Source of the DNA: Thermanaerothrix sp034436175
GTDB lineage: Bacteria > Chloroflexota > Anaerolineae > Anaerolineales > Anaerolineaceae
Length of the DNA stretch: 64,000 nt
NCBI GenBank assembly: GCA_964427505.1
Contig: CAYRUO010000002.1
Span: 310,001-374,000, forward strand
Direction of reading: 5' to 3'
Part shown: positions 17,429 through 25,206 of the stretch, one piece after another
Numbering within the stretch: position 1 is the first letter of the stretch
How the letters are laid out: every line of letters begins with the position of its first letter
Notes under the pieces: generated by a model
Databases searched by the model: none
The model's input: only the letters and a program-made list of their open reading frames with translations
Told to the model about the DNA's origin: nothing
Made by a program: the position numbers and the translations under genes

Positions 17429-17901
17429 CGTTCAACCTCACCAAGATTATCCAATACAGTCAAGACTTGAGCATTTGAGGGAATATCCGCCATATGTTGC
17501 GCATAGTGGGCAAACCGTATTTTGCCTTCTTCGTCAACCACAAAAACCGCTGGCATGCGCCCCAACTTTAGGATATTAACTTCTTGTTGGTAGAGATCAC
17601 TCACTTTAGAGCCAACATCCGCCAGGCCAATAAACGGCATCTTTTGCTCTTCCCAAAAGCGCTTAAAGGCTCGTGGCCCATCGGGACCGATGATCAGAAC
17701 AACCACATTACGTTTGGCAAATGCTTCATAATCTTGACGCAACTGCGCCATATGCTTAACGCAGTAGGGTCACATAAAACCACGATTGAAAACAAGCACC
17801 ACCCGCTGGCCACGAAGATCTGATAACCTTACCTGGTAACCTCGAGTATCCGTCAACTCAAAATCCGGGGCTTCATCTCCGATCTTCAATCGCTTAACCA
17901 T
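17425..17901 (-). CDS. Peroxiredoxin-like (AhpC/TSA) protein, probable selenoprotein with in-frame UGA
   Basis: Read from the ATG at 17901 the frame encodes 158 residues, with one TGA at 17770-17772 as codon 44. The protein starts MVKRLKIGDEAPDFEL, the standard AhpC/TSA opening. It continues FNRGFM-U-PYCVKHMAQL, where relatives have a redox Cys in the RGFxCPxC pattern, so the UGA falls exactly on the peroxidatic position of a UxxC motif. The downstream thioredoxin fold is intact ('VVLIIGPDGPRAFKRFWEEQ', 'LGRMPAVFVVDEEGKIRFAHYA'). A strong GGAGGTGA ribosome-binding site lies at 17906-17913. The start overlaps the alpha/beta hydrolase end by 16 bp and the stop overlaps the SDR start. selA is in the same window. 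The alternative, a nonsense mutation or a restart at Met51, would delete the redox site. Confidence 0.8.
17735..17772 (-). promoter_or_regulatory. Sec UGA codon with putative bacterial SECIS stem-loop
   Basis: After the UGA (17772-17770) a 6-bp stem UGGCGC/GCGUCA (17750-17745 with 17740-17735, one G-U pair) closes a 4-base loop AGUU. The loop has G as its second base, 27 bases after the UGA. Published bacterial SECIS rules ask for a short loop with G in the first two positions, 16-37 bases downstream, and this fits. A competing stem ACUGCG/CGCAGU lies slightly closer to the UGA. Confidence 0.6.
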
Positions 17902-18896
17902 GCTTTCACCTCCATATCTCCGTTATCCATTTCGTTTCCCATCACAAATGGTAGAACCGCGTGCAAGAATTCTGCCGGACATTCCTCTTGCGGCACGTGT
18001 CCGCAATTAGGTATTACTACCAGGCGCGCATTAGGAAGTTCACGGGCTAAACGAATGCTTTCTTCGGTGGGGACGATGCGATCATCGTCACCGGTAATCA
18101 CCAAGACCGGCAACCTGACTTCGTCCAAACGTTGGGATAGATCAGAAGCCCGGCTGGCTTTGGTCAATTCCCACAACGCGCGATCCCAATTTTTGGTTTG
18201 CAATGGTCTACGATAACCCGCAATGACCTCGTCCGTGATTTTGCTTGGATCATGCCATGCCGACCGCAGGAACGTCAATCCCTGCTCTCCAGCCAATGAA
18301 CGAACGAACCAAGGACCAAGGCGATTCATCTGGGGAGTATCTAAAAGCGGACGGATCCAAGACGGTGTACCGCCGCCTCGGTAAATGGCCGCATCAACTA
18401 GAACCAAACCCTCAACCCTTTGAGGATACTTCAGCGCAGTATAAAGGGCCACCGTCCCGCCGGCGGAATTGCCGATCAAAAAAGCGCGCGGGATATCCAG
18501 AGCATCCATAAGCCCGATCACTAAATCGGCTTGAAAATCTAAAGTATAGGGATTTTCACCCTTCCATGTCTGTGGAAGAGGGCGTTCCGTCAAGCCAAAG
18601 CCAGGGCGATCAAAGGCAATGGCTGTGCCATGCGCTCCCAACGGTTTGATCACCTCACGCCATGAGAATGTACTGGCGCCAAAGCCGTGGAGCAAGATCA
18701 TCGCAGGCGCGCCCTCTCCAAAGCGTTGATAATGAACTCTGAGGCCGTTTACCTCAACAAATTGACTATCCGGCCAGGCCAATGACTCTTCATCCACCCC
18801 TTCGGGTAGAGGCGGAATGGGGATCACCAACGGCACAATAAGCGCTAAAAAAATTAATGACGCTAAGCCAATCGTTACAGCGCGCAAGAATTTCAT
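17886..18896 (-). CDS. Alpha/beta-fold hydrolase with N-terminal membrane anchor
   Basis: The 336-residue protein opens with a membrane helix (about 6-26, AVTIGLASLIFLALIVPLVI), followed by an alpha/beta hydrolase domain. The oxyanion region is 'ILLHGFGASTFSW', the nucleophile Ser lies in 'IGNSAGGTVAL' (GxSxG), the acid is in 'VITGDDDRIVP' and the catalytic His is in 'IPNCGHVPQEE'. It is related to the broad esterase/epoxide-hydrolase-like group; the substrate is unknown. It is the first gene of an operon with the Sec-peroxiredoxin and the SDR, its 3' end overlapping the next start by 16 bp. Confidence 0.87.
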   Translation of the reverse strand: MKFLRAVTIGLASLIFLALIVPLVIPIPPLPEGVDEESLAWPDSQFVEVNGLRVHYQRFGEGAPAMILLHGFGASTFSWREVIKPLGAHGTAIAFDRPGFGLTERPLPQTWKGENPYTLDFQADLVIGLMDALDIPRAFLIGNSAGGTVALYTALKYPQRVEGLVLVDAAIYRGGGTPSWIRPLLDTPQMNRLGPWFVRSLAGEQGLTFLRSAWHDPSKITDEVIAGYRRPLQTKNWDRALWELTKASRASDLSQRLDEVRLPVLVITGDDDRIVPTEESIRLARELPNARLVVIPNCGHVPQEECPAEFLHAVLPFVMGNEMDNGDMEVKAWLSD

Positions 18897-18991
18897 GGGC
18901 TTGCATTTCCAATGGTTTTTATCTAATTTGATTGTAATAACCCGTTCTGGGCCTCACAAGCGTTTTGCCACCGCAAGGTTATACACTAACC

Positions 18992-19693
18992 CTATACCAT
19001 TCCCAATAGTTCACGCACGCGCTGCCAAATAGCATCAAACATTTCCACCGTCAACCGCCCGGTTTGGGTATTCTGGCGGCTGGGATGGTACGAAGCCAAA
19101 ACCCAAGGACGTTTCTGGCTTGCGGGTAAAAACACCCCATGACCAAACTTCAAATCCGCTTCCTTGAACCCTGAAGCATGAAATAACTGCAATACGCCCT
19201 GCAGGGCAATCTGGCCTAAAGCGACGATGCCTTCCAAACGAGAAAGATGACGAAATTCCCACGCCAGGTAGGGGAAGCAATTGTTTAGTTCTTCACGCAT
19301 CGGACGATTCTGAGGCGGCGCACAACGGCAAACCGCCGAAATATAGACGTCTTTCAGGACCAGCCCATCATCACGGTGACGGGCGACAGGCTGGTTTGCA
19401 AATCCAGCCCGATAGAGAGCCGAAAATAAGAAATCACCAGAACTATCACCGGTAAACATACGGCCAGTCCGATTAGCACCGTGAGCCCCGGGGGCTAATC
19501 CAACGACCCAAACTCGCGCCCTACGATCACCCAAACCGGGTACTGGGCGCCCCCAGTAGTCCCAATCCTGATAGGCTCTGCGTTTTTCCCGGGCCACCTG
19601 CTCCCGCCAAGCCACTAATCGCTCGCAACGCCTACACTGGGTCAACACCCTTTCAAAGGTCTCCCAATCAACAACGTCCGTCAAGGCCGTCAT
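18992..19693 (-). CDS. Type 5 uracil-DNA glycosylase (UDGb)
   Basis: UDGb enzymes remove uracil and other deaminated bases from DNA. The 233-residue protein has motif A 'VVGLAPGAHGANRTGRMFTGD', motif B 'SYHPSRQNTQTGRL', and cysteines suited to the family's 4Fe-4S cluster ('CRRCERL', 'CRCAPPQNRP', 'NNCFPYL'). The start is set at the ATG at 19693, preceded by GAGG at seven bases; an upstream TTG at 19705 is possible. It is divergently arranged with the ATP-grasp gene and stands alone. Confidence 0.88.
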   Translation of the reverse strand: MTALTDVVDWETFERVLTQCRRCERLVAWREQVAREKRRAYQDWDYWGRPVPGLGDRRARVWVVGLAPGAHGANRTGRMFTGDSSGDFLFSALYRAGFANQPVARHRDDGLVLKDVYISAVCRCAPPQNRPMREELNNCFPYLAWEFRHLSRLEGIVALGQIALQGVLQLFHASGFKEADLKFGHGVFLPASQKRPWVLASYHPSRQNTQTGRLTVEMFDAIWQRVRELLGMV

Positions 19694-19721
19694 GGATTTC
19701 CTCAAATCTCTGATTTACCTC

Positions 19722-19749
19722 TTGCATTTTGGGGCAAGTGCGATATACT
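19722..19749 (+). promoter_or_regulatory. Promoter of the ATP-grasp ligase gene
   Basis: The -35 TTGCAT (19722-19727), a 16-bp spacer and the -10 TATACT (19744-19749) lie 43-70 bp before the ATG at 19792. Confidence 0.5.
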
Positions 19750-19791
19750 CTGCCCAGCCAAAACCAATTTATTTTTAGCCGAGGGAGAATC

Positions 19792-20994
19792 ATGACTACT
19801 ATCAAGCATTATAACCAGGAAAGCGTAGAAGACGACAAGCCTCCTGATATTCGTCCGCGCCCAGTGCGTCCGTGGCGTGTAGCGGTCATCGCGAATATCA
19901 AGGGGGAAACGCCGATACCCGAGGATGCGCCACCCGATGCCGGCGCGGAGTTCGACAGCCCCAGAACGATCCAGGCCATTCGAGAGGCCATCGAATCTGA
20001 CGGACACACCACCATCTTTTTACAGGCCGATAGCAACCTACCACAAGCCCTTCACGAATATTGCCCCGATATTTGTTTTAATATCGCAGAAGGACTTGGA
20101 GGCGACGGTCGGGAAGCCCAAGTGCCGGCGCTCTTGGAAATGCTCAAAATTCCCTACACCGCCTCCCGAGTCGTAACCAGTGCGATTTCGCTTGAGAAAA
20201 CGCTGACGAAACGCATCTGGCGCGATCACCATCTACCAACAGCGGCGTTCCAAGAATTTGAGACCCCAGATGATCCCATCTCACCCGACCTGCATTACCC
20301 GCTTTTCGTCAAGCCGGTTCGGGAAGGCACCGGGATGGGCACTGATGAACATTCGGTGGTCTTCGATGAACTCCAACTCCGACAACGTGTCAGATGGGTT
20401 ATTGAGACGTATCACCAGCCCGCTCTGGTGGAGACGTATCTCTCCGGACGCGAGTTTACCGTCGCCGTCATGGGTGGTCCCCATGCCCGCCAATACAGTC
20501 GCCACCCCGAATGGTACGCGGAAGATGGCTTTCATCGCTTCCCGATTATGGAAATCTACCATCAAACCTCTGTGACACCGGGAATCTATGGCCACGAAGC
20601 CAAACAGCGTTATCCCGGTGAAGAGGGTGCACCACTCTATCTCTGTCCCGCGGCTATAGATGAAGCCCTGGCAGAACAACTAAACAATTTGGCTATTCGT
20701 GCCCATCAGGCTATTGGCGCCCTTGATATCTCACGGGTAGATATTCGCCTTGGCCCGGATGGTAAGCCTTACCTAATGGAGATCAACACTCTGCCCGGTC
20801 TCTCACCCGGATACAGTGATTTATGCATGATCGCTGCCGCTGAGGGGATAACCTACCGGGATTTGATTTTGGAAATCCTCTACCTTGGCGCAGCCCGCTT
20901 TGGGCTTCTAAATGCCCAACCTTCGCACCCGGTAAAATTCAAACAACGGGTTCCCCTTCACACTACCACAATTACTGCAAGCCTGATCAAATAA
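19792..20994 (+). CDS. ATP-grasp ligase of the D-alanine--D-alanine ligase family
   Basis: I chose the ATG at 19792, which has GAGGGAG just upstream, over an in-frame start at 19729 that would place the promoter inside the gene. The 400-residue protein has a Ddl-like N-terminal Rossmann part ('CFNIAEGLGGDGREAQVPALLEMLKIPYTAS') and an ATP-grasp core ('PLFVKPVREGTGMGT', 'VETYLSGREFTVAVMG', 'DIRLGPDGKPYLMEINTLPGLSPGYSDL') with metal- and ATP-binding residues intact. The about 40-residue N-terminal extension and altered first strand differ from housekeeping Ddl, so the amino-acid pair joined is uncertain. Confidence 0.8.
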   Translation: MTTIKHYNQESVEDDKPPDIRPRPVRPWRVAVIANIKGETPIPEDAPPDAGAEFDSPRTIQAIREAIESDGHTTIFLQADSNLPQALHEYCPDICFNIAEGLGGDGREAQVPALLEMLKIPYTASRVVTSAISLEKTLTKRIWRDHHLPTAAFQEFETPDDPISPDLHYPLFVKPVREGTGMGTDEHSVVFDELQLRQRVRWVIETYHQPALVETYLSGREFTVAVMGGPHARQYSRHPEWYAEDGFHRFPIMEIYHQTSVTPGIYGHEAKQRYPGEEGAPLYLCPAAIDEALAEQLNNLAIRAHQAIGALDISRVDIRLGPDGKPYLMEINTLPGLSPGYSDLCMIAAAEGITYRDLILEILYLGAARFGLLNAQPSHPVKFKQRVPLHTTTITASLIK

Positions 20995-21011
20995 GGCGTC
21001 CCCTTCGGGCG

Positions 21012-21046
21012 AAAAAGAGGTGCAACCAATCTAAAGGTTGCACCTC
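21012..21046 (-). terminator. Terminator for the PAP2 gene, between convergent genes
   Basis: A perfect 11-bp stem pairs GAGGTGCAACC (21017-21027) with GGTTGCACCTC (21036-21046). On the minus strand it is followed directly by TTTTT. On the plus strand no T-run follows. Confidence 0.85.
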
Positions 21047-21053
21047 AATCCTA

Positions 21054-21602
21054 TTAAAAACCCAGAGTTCCGCAGAAAGAAATCAAATTTGGCCAAGCAT
21101 CCAGAAGAAGCCCTCCCCAAATACCCCCTATGAGCATGCCAACCAAAACATCTGAAACATAATGTACCCCTAGTACCAAGCGTGATAGACTAACCAACAT
21201 CGCCCAGACAAGTAACCCCAAGAAGATCTCAGGGCGGCCAAGATGAAGAGCGAACATCGTGACAAAAACACCGCGTGCCGCATGACCAGATGGAAAGGAA
21301 TGTTCATCCGTGAGCACGTAAATCCAATCATGTGCTGGCTGCGGACGCTCACGCCGAATTAATGCCTTGAGGGCAAATACCAAAGACGCTAGCAGAAACG
21401 TGGCAATGAATCCTATTCCCGCCCAACATCGTTGCGATGGTATAAGAATGCCAAAAAAGAAAAATCCCCCTAACCAAACCCAAGAATCCGCCGAATGCGA
21501 GATGGGTCGAGCGACCTTCTGCAAACCATGTCGGCCAGCCCATTGAGTGAGAGAAAAAGACAACAAGGCATCTAGTTCCAGAATACGTCCTATTGACCTC
21601 AC
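21054..21602 (-). CDS. PAP2-family membrane phosphatase
   Basis: The 182-residue multi-pass protein carries the three PAP2 phosphatase motifs: 'KALIRRERP' (KxxxxxxRP), 'SFPSGHAA' (PSGH) and 'SRLVLGVHYVSD' (SRxxxxxHxxxD). About five membrane helices are visible. Enzymes of this type dephosphorylate lipid phosphates such as phosphatidate or undecaprenyl pyrophosphate, recycling the carrier for cell-wall or glycan synthesis. The actual substrate is not known. It is a single gene, divergent from the substrate-binding lipoprotein gene. Confidence 0.9.
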   Translation of the reverse strand: MRSIGRILELDALLSFSLTQWAGRHGLQKVARPISHSADSWVWLGGFFFFGILIPSQRCWAGIGFIATFLLASLVFALKALIRRERPQPAHDWIYVLTDEHSFPSGHAARGVFVTMFALHLGRPEIFLGLLVWAMLVSLSRLVLGVHYVSDVLVGMLIGGIWGGLLLDAWPNLISFCGTLGF

Positions 21603-21784
21603 GTTTTCCTCAAATTCCCTTAACGGCTTTGTGTAGCGCGGTGATTATTCCATAATCTAAACACTCAGGCAAGGTCTTGAAAAGCGTTAAACACCTTACC
21701 AATCTGTCAGGTGCAACAAGGATGCAATCCCTTATAATCAAGTAATAAATCAGTCCGATGGCCCCAATCCCTCTCCCAGGATGA

Positions 21785-23473
21785 ATGCTCATGAAGCGTG
21801 TTCCTAGTCACCCCCGATTATCAGGATCACCGATATGGCTATCTCTTCTGGCGGTTTCCCTATTCGCACTCTTATTAACCGCCTGCCAGGGTGGAACATT
21901 TCAGATCGTTCAAGGTGCGGCTCCTCCTGAACTTTCTCGTGCTTATACCAACGATTGCTCATATGGCGGACTCATTAAATCTATTGAGGCTCTTGACCTT
22001 TCAACAGTACGCCTCACTTTGTGCCACCCTGATGCCGCCCTCCCGGCTAAATTGGCTTACCCGGTCTTTGCCATTCAAGATAGCGAATACTTGAACCAGT
22101 ACGGAGGAAACTCAATTGAATTGAGTCGCATCCCTAATGCCAGCGGCCCCTACCGCCTCTTACGCTATGACCCCGGACAGCAGATCATTTTGGACCGTAA
22201 TCCCGATTACTGGGGCGTCCCGCCTAAAAGTCAAAGGATTATCATCAATTGGCACGAATCAGTAATTTCACGGATTGTCTTGTTGCGCAATGGGGAAACC
22301 GATGCCATAGACAGCCTGGGGGCCAATTTTCTACCCACCCTCGAAACCCTTACCGGTATATCTCCGATCTACCAATCGGCCCTAAACGTCACTTACCTGG
22401 GATTTAATAATCGGATACCACCTTTCAACGATGTGAGAGTACGTACCGGTATTGCCCTGAGTCTGAATCGTCCGCGCTTGCTCACCTATGGCTTGGCCTC
22501 CGATTCGGTATTAGCCAATCAATTTCTCCCCCCAGCCATGAACTTGGGCTACACCCCGGGCCTAAACTGGTTGGATTACAATCCCAAAGAAGCCCAAGAT
22601 TGGCTGAAACAAGCCAATTTTGATTGGAGTCAAGAATTGGCTCTGGTCTATCCTTCAAACCCACCTTTGGATGCTCCCTATGTAGAAATGTTAGCCCAGC
22701 AAATAAAATTACAACTCAACTCATTGGGTTTAAAAGTCAAACTTCTTGCTCTTGATTCGGCAGCCTACAACCAAGTACTGCGCAACGGAAACGCTCCCCT
22801 CTTCTTAGCCACCTGGAGCGCCACGTATGCCGACCCCGATGATTTCTTCTCTCGTGTTTTCATCCATGAGGCAGCCCCTCTGGGGGATCCTTACCCCGAA
22901 CTGGTTAAGTTAATCCAACAAGCGGCACAAACGCCTGACCCCCAAGAACGCCAGAAACTGTATGATCAAATCAACGAAACGATCATCGAACTTGTTCCTG
23001 CAATACCCATTGCCCATACGAACGGGATTTATGCCTTCCGGAACACGATTCAAGGGCAGCGGATCGGACCGATTAACGAGAATTATGAGGAAATGCGCTC
23101 CACTAACGGACAGATTCGAATCACCCAAACACGTGAGCCAGCCTCATTATGGCCTGCAGACGAGAGCGATCCCAATACATTGCGGGTAACGCGCTTGCTT
23201 TACAGCAATCTGGTGGAATATGAACCGGGTGGCACCAATATCCGCCCCGGCTTAGCCGAGTCTTGGGAAGCCAACCCCGAAGCCACCGAGTGGACCTTTT
23301 ATCTCCGTTCGGGTGTCCGCTTTGTGGATGGCTCAACGTTGGATGCCAATGATGTCGTTGCTACGCTCGGTGCCATGTGGGAGGAAAGTAACCCTAATCA
23401 CGTGGGGCGCAGTGGGCGATTTGAAATATTCCAGCGCTTTTTCGGTGCCTTCATTCCTAAGGCGCTACACTAG
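21785..23473 (+). CDS. Peptide/nickel-type ABC substrate-binding lipoprotein, circularly permuted order
   Basis: The 562-residue protein has a lipoprotein signal with lipobox LTAC (Cys34). Residues about 55-438 match the middle and C-terminal parts of SBP_bac_5 proteins ('YGGLIKSIEALD', 'GPYRLLRYDPGQQIILDRNPDYWG', 'NNRIPPFNDVRVRTGIALSLNR', 'PAIPIAHTNGIYAFRN'). Residues about 441-556 match the family's usual N-terminus ('LLYSNLVEYEPGG', 'GLAESWE', 'FYLRSGVRFVDGSTLDANDVV'). The usual beginning therefore sits at the end. Such proteins deliver oligopeptides or related ligands to an ABC importer, but no permease genes are adjacent. Start is 21785 or the ATG six bases later. I considered frameshift or truncation, but the frame is continuous and both halves are well formed. 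Confidence 0.8.
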   Translation: MLMKRVPSHPRLSGSPIWLSLLAVSLFALLLTACQGGTFQIVQGAAPPELSRAYTNDCSYGGLIKSIEALDLSTVRLTLCHPDAALPAKLAYPVFAIQDSEYLNQYGGNSIELSRIPNASGPYRLLRYDPGQQIILDRNPDYWGVPPKSQRIIINWHESVISRIVLLRNGETDAIDSLGANFLPTLETLTGISPIYQSALNVTYLGFNNRIPPFNDVRVRTGIALSLNRPRLLTYGLASDSVLANQFLPPAMNLGYTPGLNWLDYNPKEAQDWLKQANFDWSQELALVYPSNPPLDAPYVEMLAQQIKLQLNSLGLKVKLLALDSAAYNQVLRNGNAPLFLATWSATYADPDDFFSRVFIHEAAPLGDPYPELVKLIQQAAQTPDPQERQKLYDQINETIIELVPAIPIAHTNGIYAFRNTIQGQRIGPINENYEEMRSTNGQIRITQTREPASLWPADESDPNTLRVTRLLYSNLVEYEPGGTNIRPGLAESWEANPEATEWTFYLRSGVRFVDGSTLDANDVVATLGAMWEESNPNHVGRSGRFEIFQRFFGAFIPKALH

Positions 23474-23499
23474 CCAGAGAAGATCAAAACCCTTAAACA

Positions 23500-24042
23500 C
23501 TAAGCCTTGGGAGAGCGGGCGAGAGCATCCACCGCTCTCTCCAAGGCTTCCAACTCACGCCACAAGTGGTCAATTTCAGCATTATTCTTTTCCGACGCGA
23601 GCGATGCTTTTTCGGGCCTCGCTTCAGGATTCTCAATCTCAGGATCCAGTAGACTAATCAGCCACCGTTCAAACTCTTCTTCGCTCAGATCACCTCGCGC
23701 CCTAAGCCGCTCAAGTCGGAGGCGTATATGGCGGTTAACAAATTCCTGCGGCGCCAAGAAAGCCTGTAAACTTTCACTAAGGTCTTCTAATCGCATCTCC
23801 CCAATGCGGATCAAACGCGTCAACAACGCTCTGGGGATTAAACCTCCCAACCGGCGTTCTTGATCCACGATGACTTGTGCCAGAATCATCGTGGTTAAAT
23901 CCTGACCACTTTCGTGATCTACAACTCTAACAGAATTCCCATTGGCAATATAATCGGCAATATCTTCAAGCGTCACATAGCAACGATTGACGGTATCGTA
24001 AAGTTTACGGTTGTTGTAGCGCTTGATCTGTATCTCTGCCAT
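23500..24042 (-). CDS. Polyhydroxyalkanoate accumulation regulator (PhaR-type DNA-binding protein)
   Basis: The N-terminal part (about 5-65, 'IKRYNNRKLYDTVNRCYVTLEDIADYIANGNSVRVVDHESGQDLT') is the PHB/PHA accumulation regulator DNA-binding domain. The PHB_acc-like region follows ('MILAQVIVDQERRLGGLIPRALL'). The rest of the 180 residues is Glu/Arg-rich and helical. PhaR proteins bind PHA granules and repress phasin genes in proteobacteria. Here the gene lies 12 bp downstream of a phasin-like gene, in the same operon, behind a promoter with two palindromic operators, which suggests autoregulation. No PHA synthase is in the window. Confidence 0.8.
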   Translation of the reverse strand: MAEIQIKRYNNRKLYDTVNRCYVTLEDIADYIANGNSVRVVDHESGQDLTTMILAQVIVDQERRLGGLIPRALLTRLIRIGEMRLEDLSESLQAFLAPQEFVNRHIRLRLERLRARGDLSEEEFERWLISLLDPEIENPEARPEKASLASEKNNAEIDHLWRELEALERAVDALARSPKA

Positions 24043-24054
24043 ACTGCTTATTTA

Positions 24055-24411
24055 TTATTCCTGCTGCTTGCGTAATTCTTCAATCCGCTTCTGTAACTCG
24101 GCAATCTTTGCGCTTAGGGCTTCTATATCCGCCTTTGTTGCAGGACCAGGCGCGCCGGTCTCGGCCTGCTTTGCCTTGCGTTCCCGTTCCAAGCGCTCGC
24201 GCTCTTCCAATACTTCCTGGATTAAACGGCGGGCATCTCGTTCCACAATCTCCCCTTTCTCCACCAGTCGGTTAACGAATTGCACAATCTCATCTTTTGC
24301 CAGTGCAGCCGCACCGATGCTGGCCAGCAAGATCTTACGTGAAAGTTCATACCACGTTGGCGTGCTCTCACGTTCGGTCTCAGGTTGGGTTTCCGCTTTG
24401 GTCCGTGCCAT
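24055..24411 (-). CDS. Phasin-like granule-associated protein
   Basis: A 118-residue helical protein: an N-terminal polar segment, an amphipathic region 'ELSRKILLASIGAAALAKDEIVQFVNRLVEKGEI', and a long Glu/Arg/Lys-rich coiled coil ending in 'IAELQKRIEELRKQQ'. The 'KILLASIGAAALAKDE....LVEKGE' pattern is characteristic of the PhaI/PhaF-type phasin family (poly(hydroxyalkanoate) granule-associated protein). Such proteins coat storage granules or link them to the nucleoid. It precedes the PhaR-like regulator in the same transcript. A general coiled-coil function is the alternative. Confidence 0.7.
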   Translation of the reverse strand: MARTKAETQPETERESTPTWYELSRKILLASIGAAALAKDEIVQFVNRLVEKGEIVERDARRLIQEVLEERERLERERKAKQAETGAPGPATKADIEALSAKIAELQKRIEELRKQQE

Positions 24412-24437
24412 AGGTCACCTCCGTTAATTTGACGCAA

Positions 24438-24478
24438 CGCGTTATTAACAATATAACGCGGCGCGTTACAACTGTCAA
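24438..24478 (-). promoter_or_regulatory. Phasin promoter with two overlapping palindromic operators
   Basis: On the minus strand TTGACA (24473-24478), a 17-bp spacer and TATATT (24450-24455) form a near-perfect promoter. A 15-bp palindrome TAACGCG-G-CGCGTTA (24454-24468, plus-strand reading) fills the spacer. A second palindrome CGCGTTAT-N7-ATAACGCG (24438-24460) covers the -10 region and start site. Both use the same CGCGTTA half-site. The geometry is that of a repressor operator. The PhaR-like protein of this operon is the nearest candidate; a TetR-type protein elsewhere is possible. Confidence 0.7.
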
Positions 24479-24488
24479 GCCCCCAAAT

Positions 24489-24517
24489 TTGACGAATCTC
24501 CAACCTTCTGGTAAAAT
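24489..24517 (+). promoter_or_regulatory. Promoter of rplI
   Basis: TTGACG (24489-24494), a 17-bp spacer and TAAAAT (24512-24517) lie 82 bp before the rplI start. They are divergent from the phasin promoter, with 10 bp between the two -35 boxes. Confidence 0.6.
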
Positions 24518-24598
24518 CCGCCTGCACTTGGTGTTGTACCCTTCACCACGTGCTACCAATTAGGTATACAAATCTATCCACAGAAAGGGCTCGAAAAC

Positions 24599-25117
24599 AT
24601 GAAGGTATTGTTAATCAAGGACGTCTATAAGTTAGGTCGTGCAGGCGACGTTAAAAAAGTTGCCGATGGCTACGCCAGAAATTACCTGATTCCGCAAGGG
24701 CTGGCAGTTCTAGCCACACCGGGTGCGCTCAAGCGGGCCGAGGCCATCCGTGCTCAGGCAGCAGCGCGGCGCGAGGCGCTGAACAACGAATTGAGCGGAG
24801 TCGCCCAGCGTATCAATGGCTTGGTGCTGACATTTGCCGCCCGCGCTAGCGAAACCGGCAAGTTATACGGTTCGGTCACACCCCAGATGATCGCCGAAGC
24901 CATCAACCAAAAATTGGGCACTCAGATCAATCGCCACCAGGTAGAAACCGAACCCATCCGTACCCTGGGCGAACATTTTGCCCGCGTGCGCCTCACCGTA
25001 GACCTTTTGCCTGAGGTGCGCATCATCGTCCATCGTGAGGGTGAAGTCGTTACCCTTGAATCAGATACCACCGCCGAAGAAAGTGCTCCTCAAACGGCTG
25101 AACAAACCACCGCTTAA
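24599..25117 (+). CDS. rplI: 50S ribosomal protein L9
   Basis: The 172-residue protein starts with the diagnostic L9 N-terminal domain 'MKVLLIKDVYKLGRAGDVKKVADGYARNYLIPQGLA', followed by the connecting helix and the C-terminal domain ('ARASETGKLYGSVTPQMIAEAI'). An acidic/Thr-rich tail of about 20 residues extends beyond the usual end. L9 binds 23S rRNA domain V and helps maintain the reading frame. In many genomes rplI sits with rpsF/rpsR; here it is alone with its own promoter and terminator. Confidence 0.97.
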   Translation: MKVLLIKDVYKLGRAGDVKKVADGYARNYLIPQGLAVLATPGALKRAEAIRAQAAARREALNNELSGVAQRINGLVLTFAARASETGKLYGSVTPQMIAEAINQKLGTQINRHQVETEPIRTLGEHFARVRLTVDLLPEVRIIVHREGEVVTLESDTTAEESAPQTAEQTTA

Positions 25118-25142
25118 TTCTCATGAGTTGTAGTAACATCTA

Positions 25143-25185
25143 ACCGGCCAGATCCAGCCCTGCGCTGTCAGGCCGGTCTTTTTTT
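25143..25185 (+). terminator. Rho-independent terminator after rplI
   Basis: ACCGGCC (25143-25149) pairs with GGCCGGT (25171-25177). A C and a run of eight T follow. Confidence 0.88.
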
Positions 25186-25206
25186 GGACTTGAAGAAAAG
25201 GATTTT

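Noticed and set aside
17425..17751. Reading the peroxiredoxin-like gene as a 108-residue protein starting at Met51, or as a pseudogene.
   Set aside because: That form lacks the whole first beta strands and the redox site and has no ribosome-binding site, whereas the 158-codon frame has a strong one and only one stop, UGA, at the expected redox position.
23140..23473. Possible truncation or frameshift at the end of the substrate-binding protein, since it ends in sequence typical of a family N-terminus.
   Set aside because: The preceding 390 residues already supply the rest of the fold in order, so permutation explains it better than truncation.
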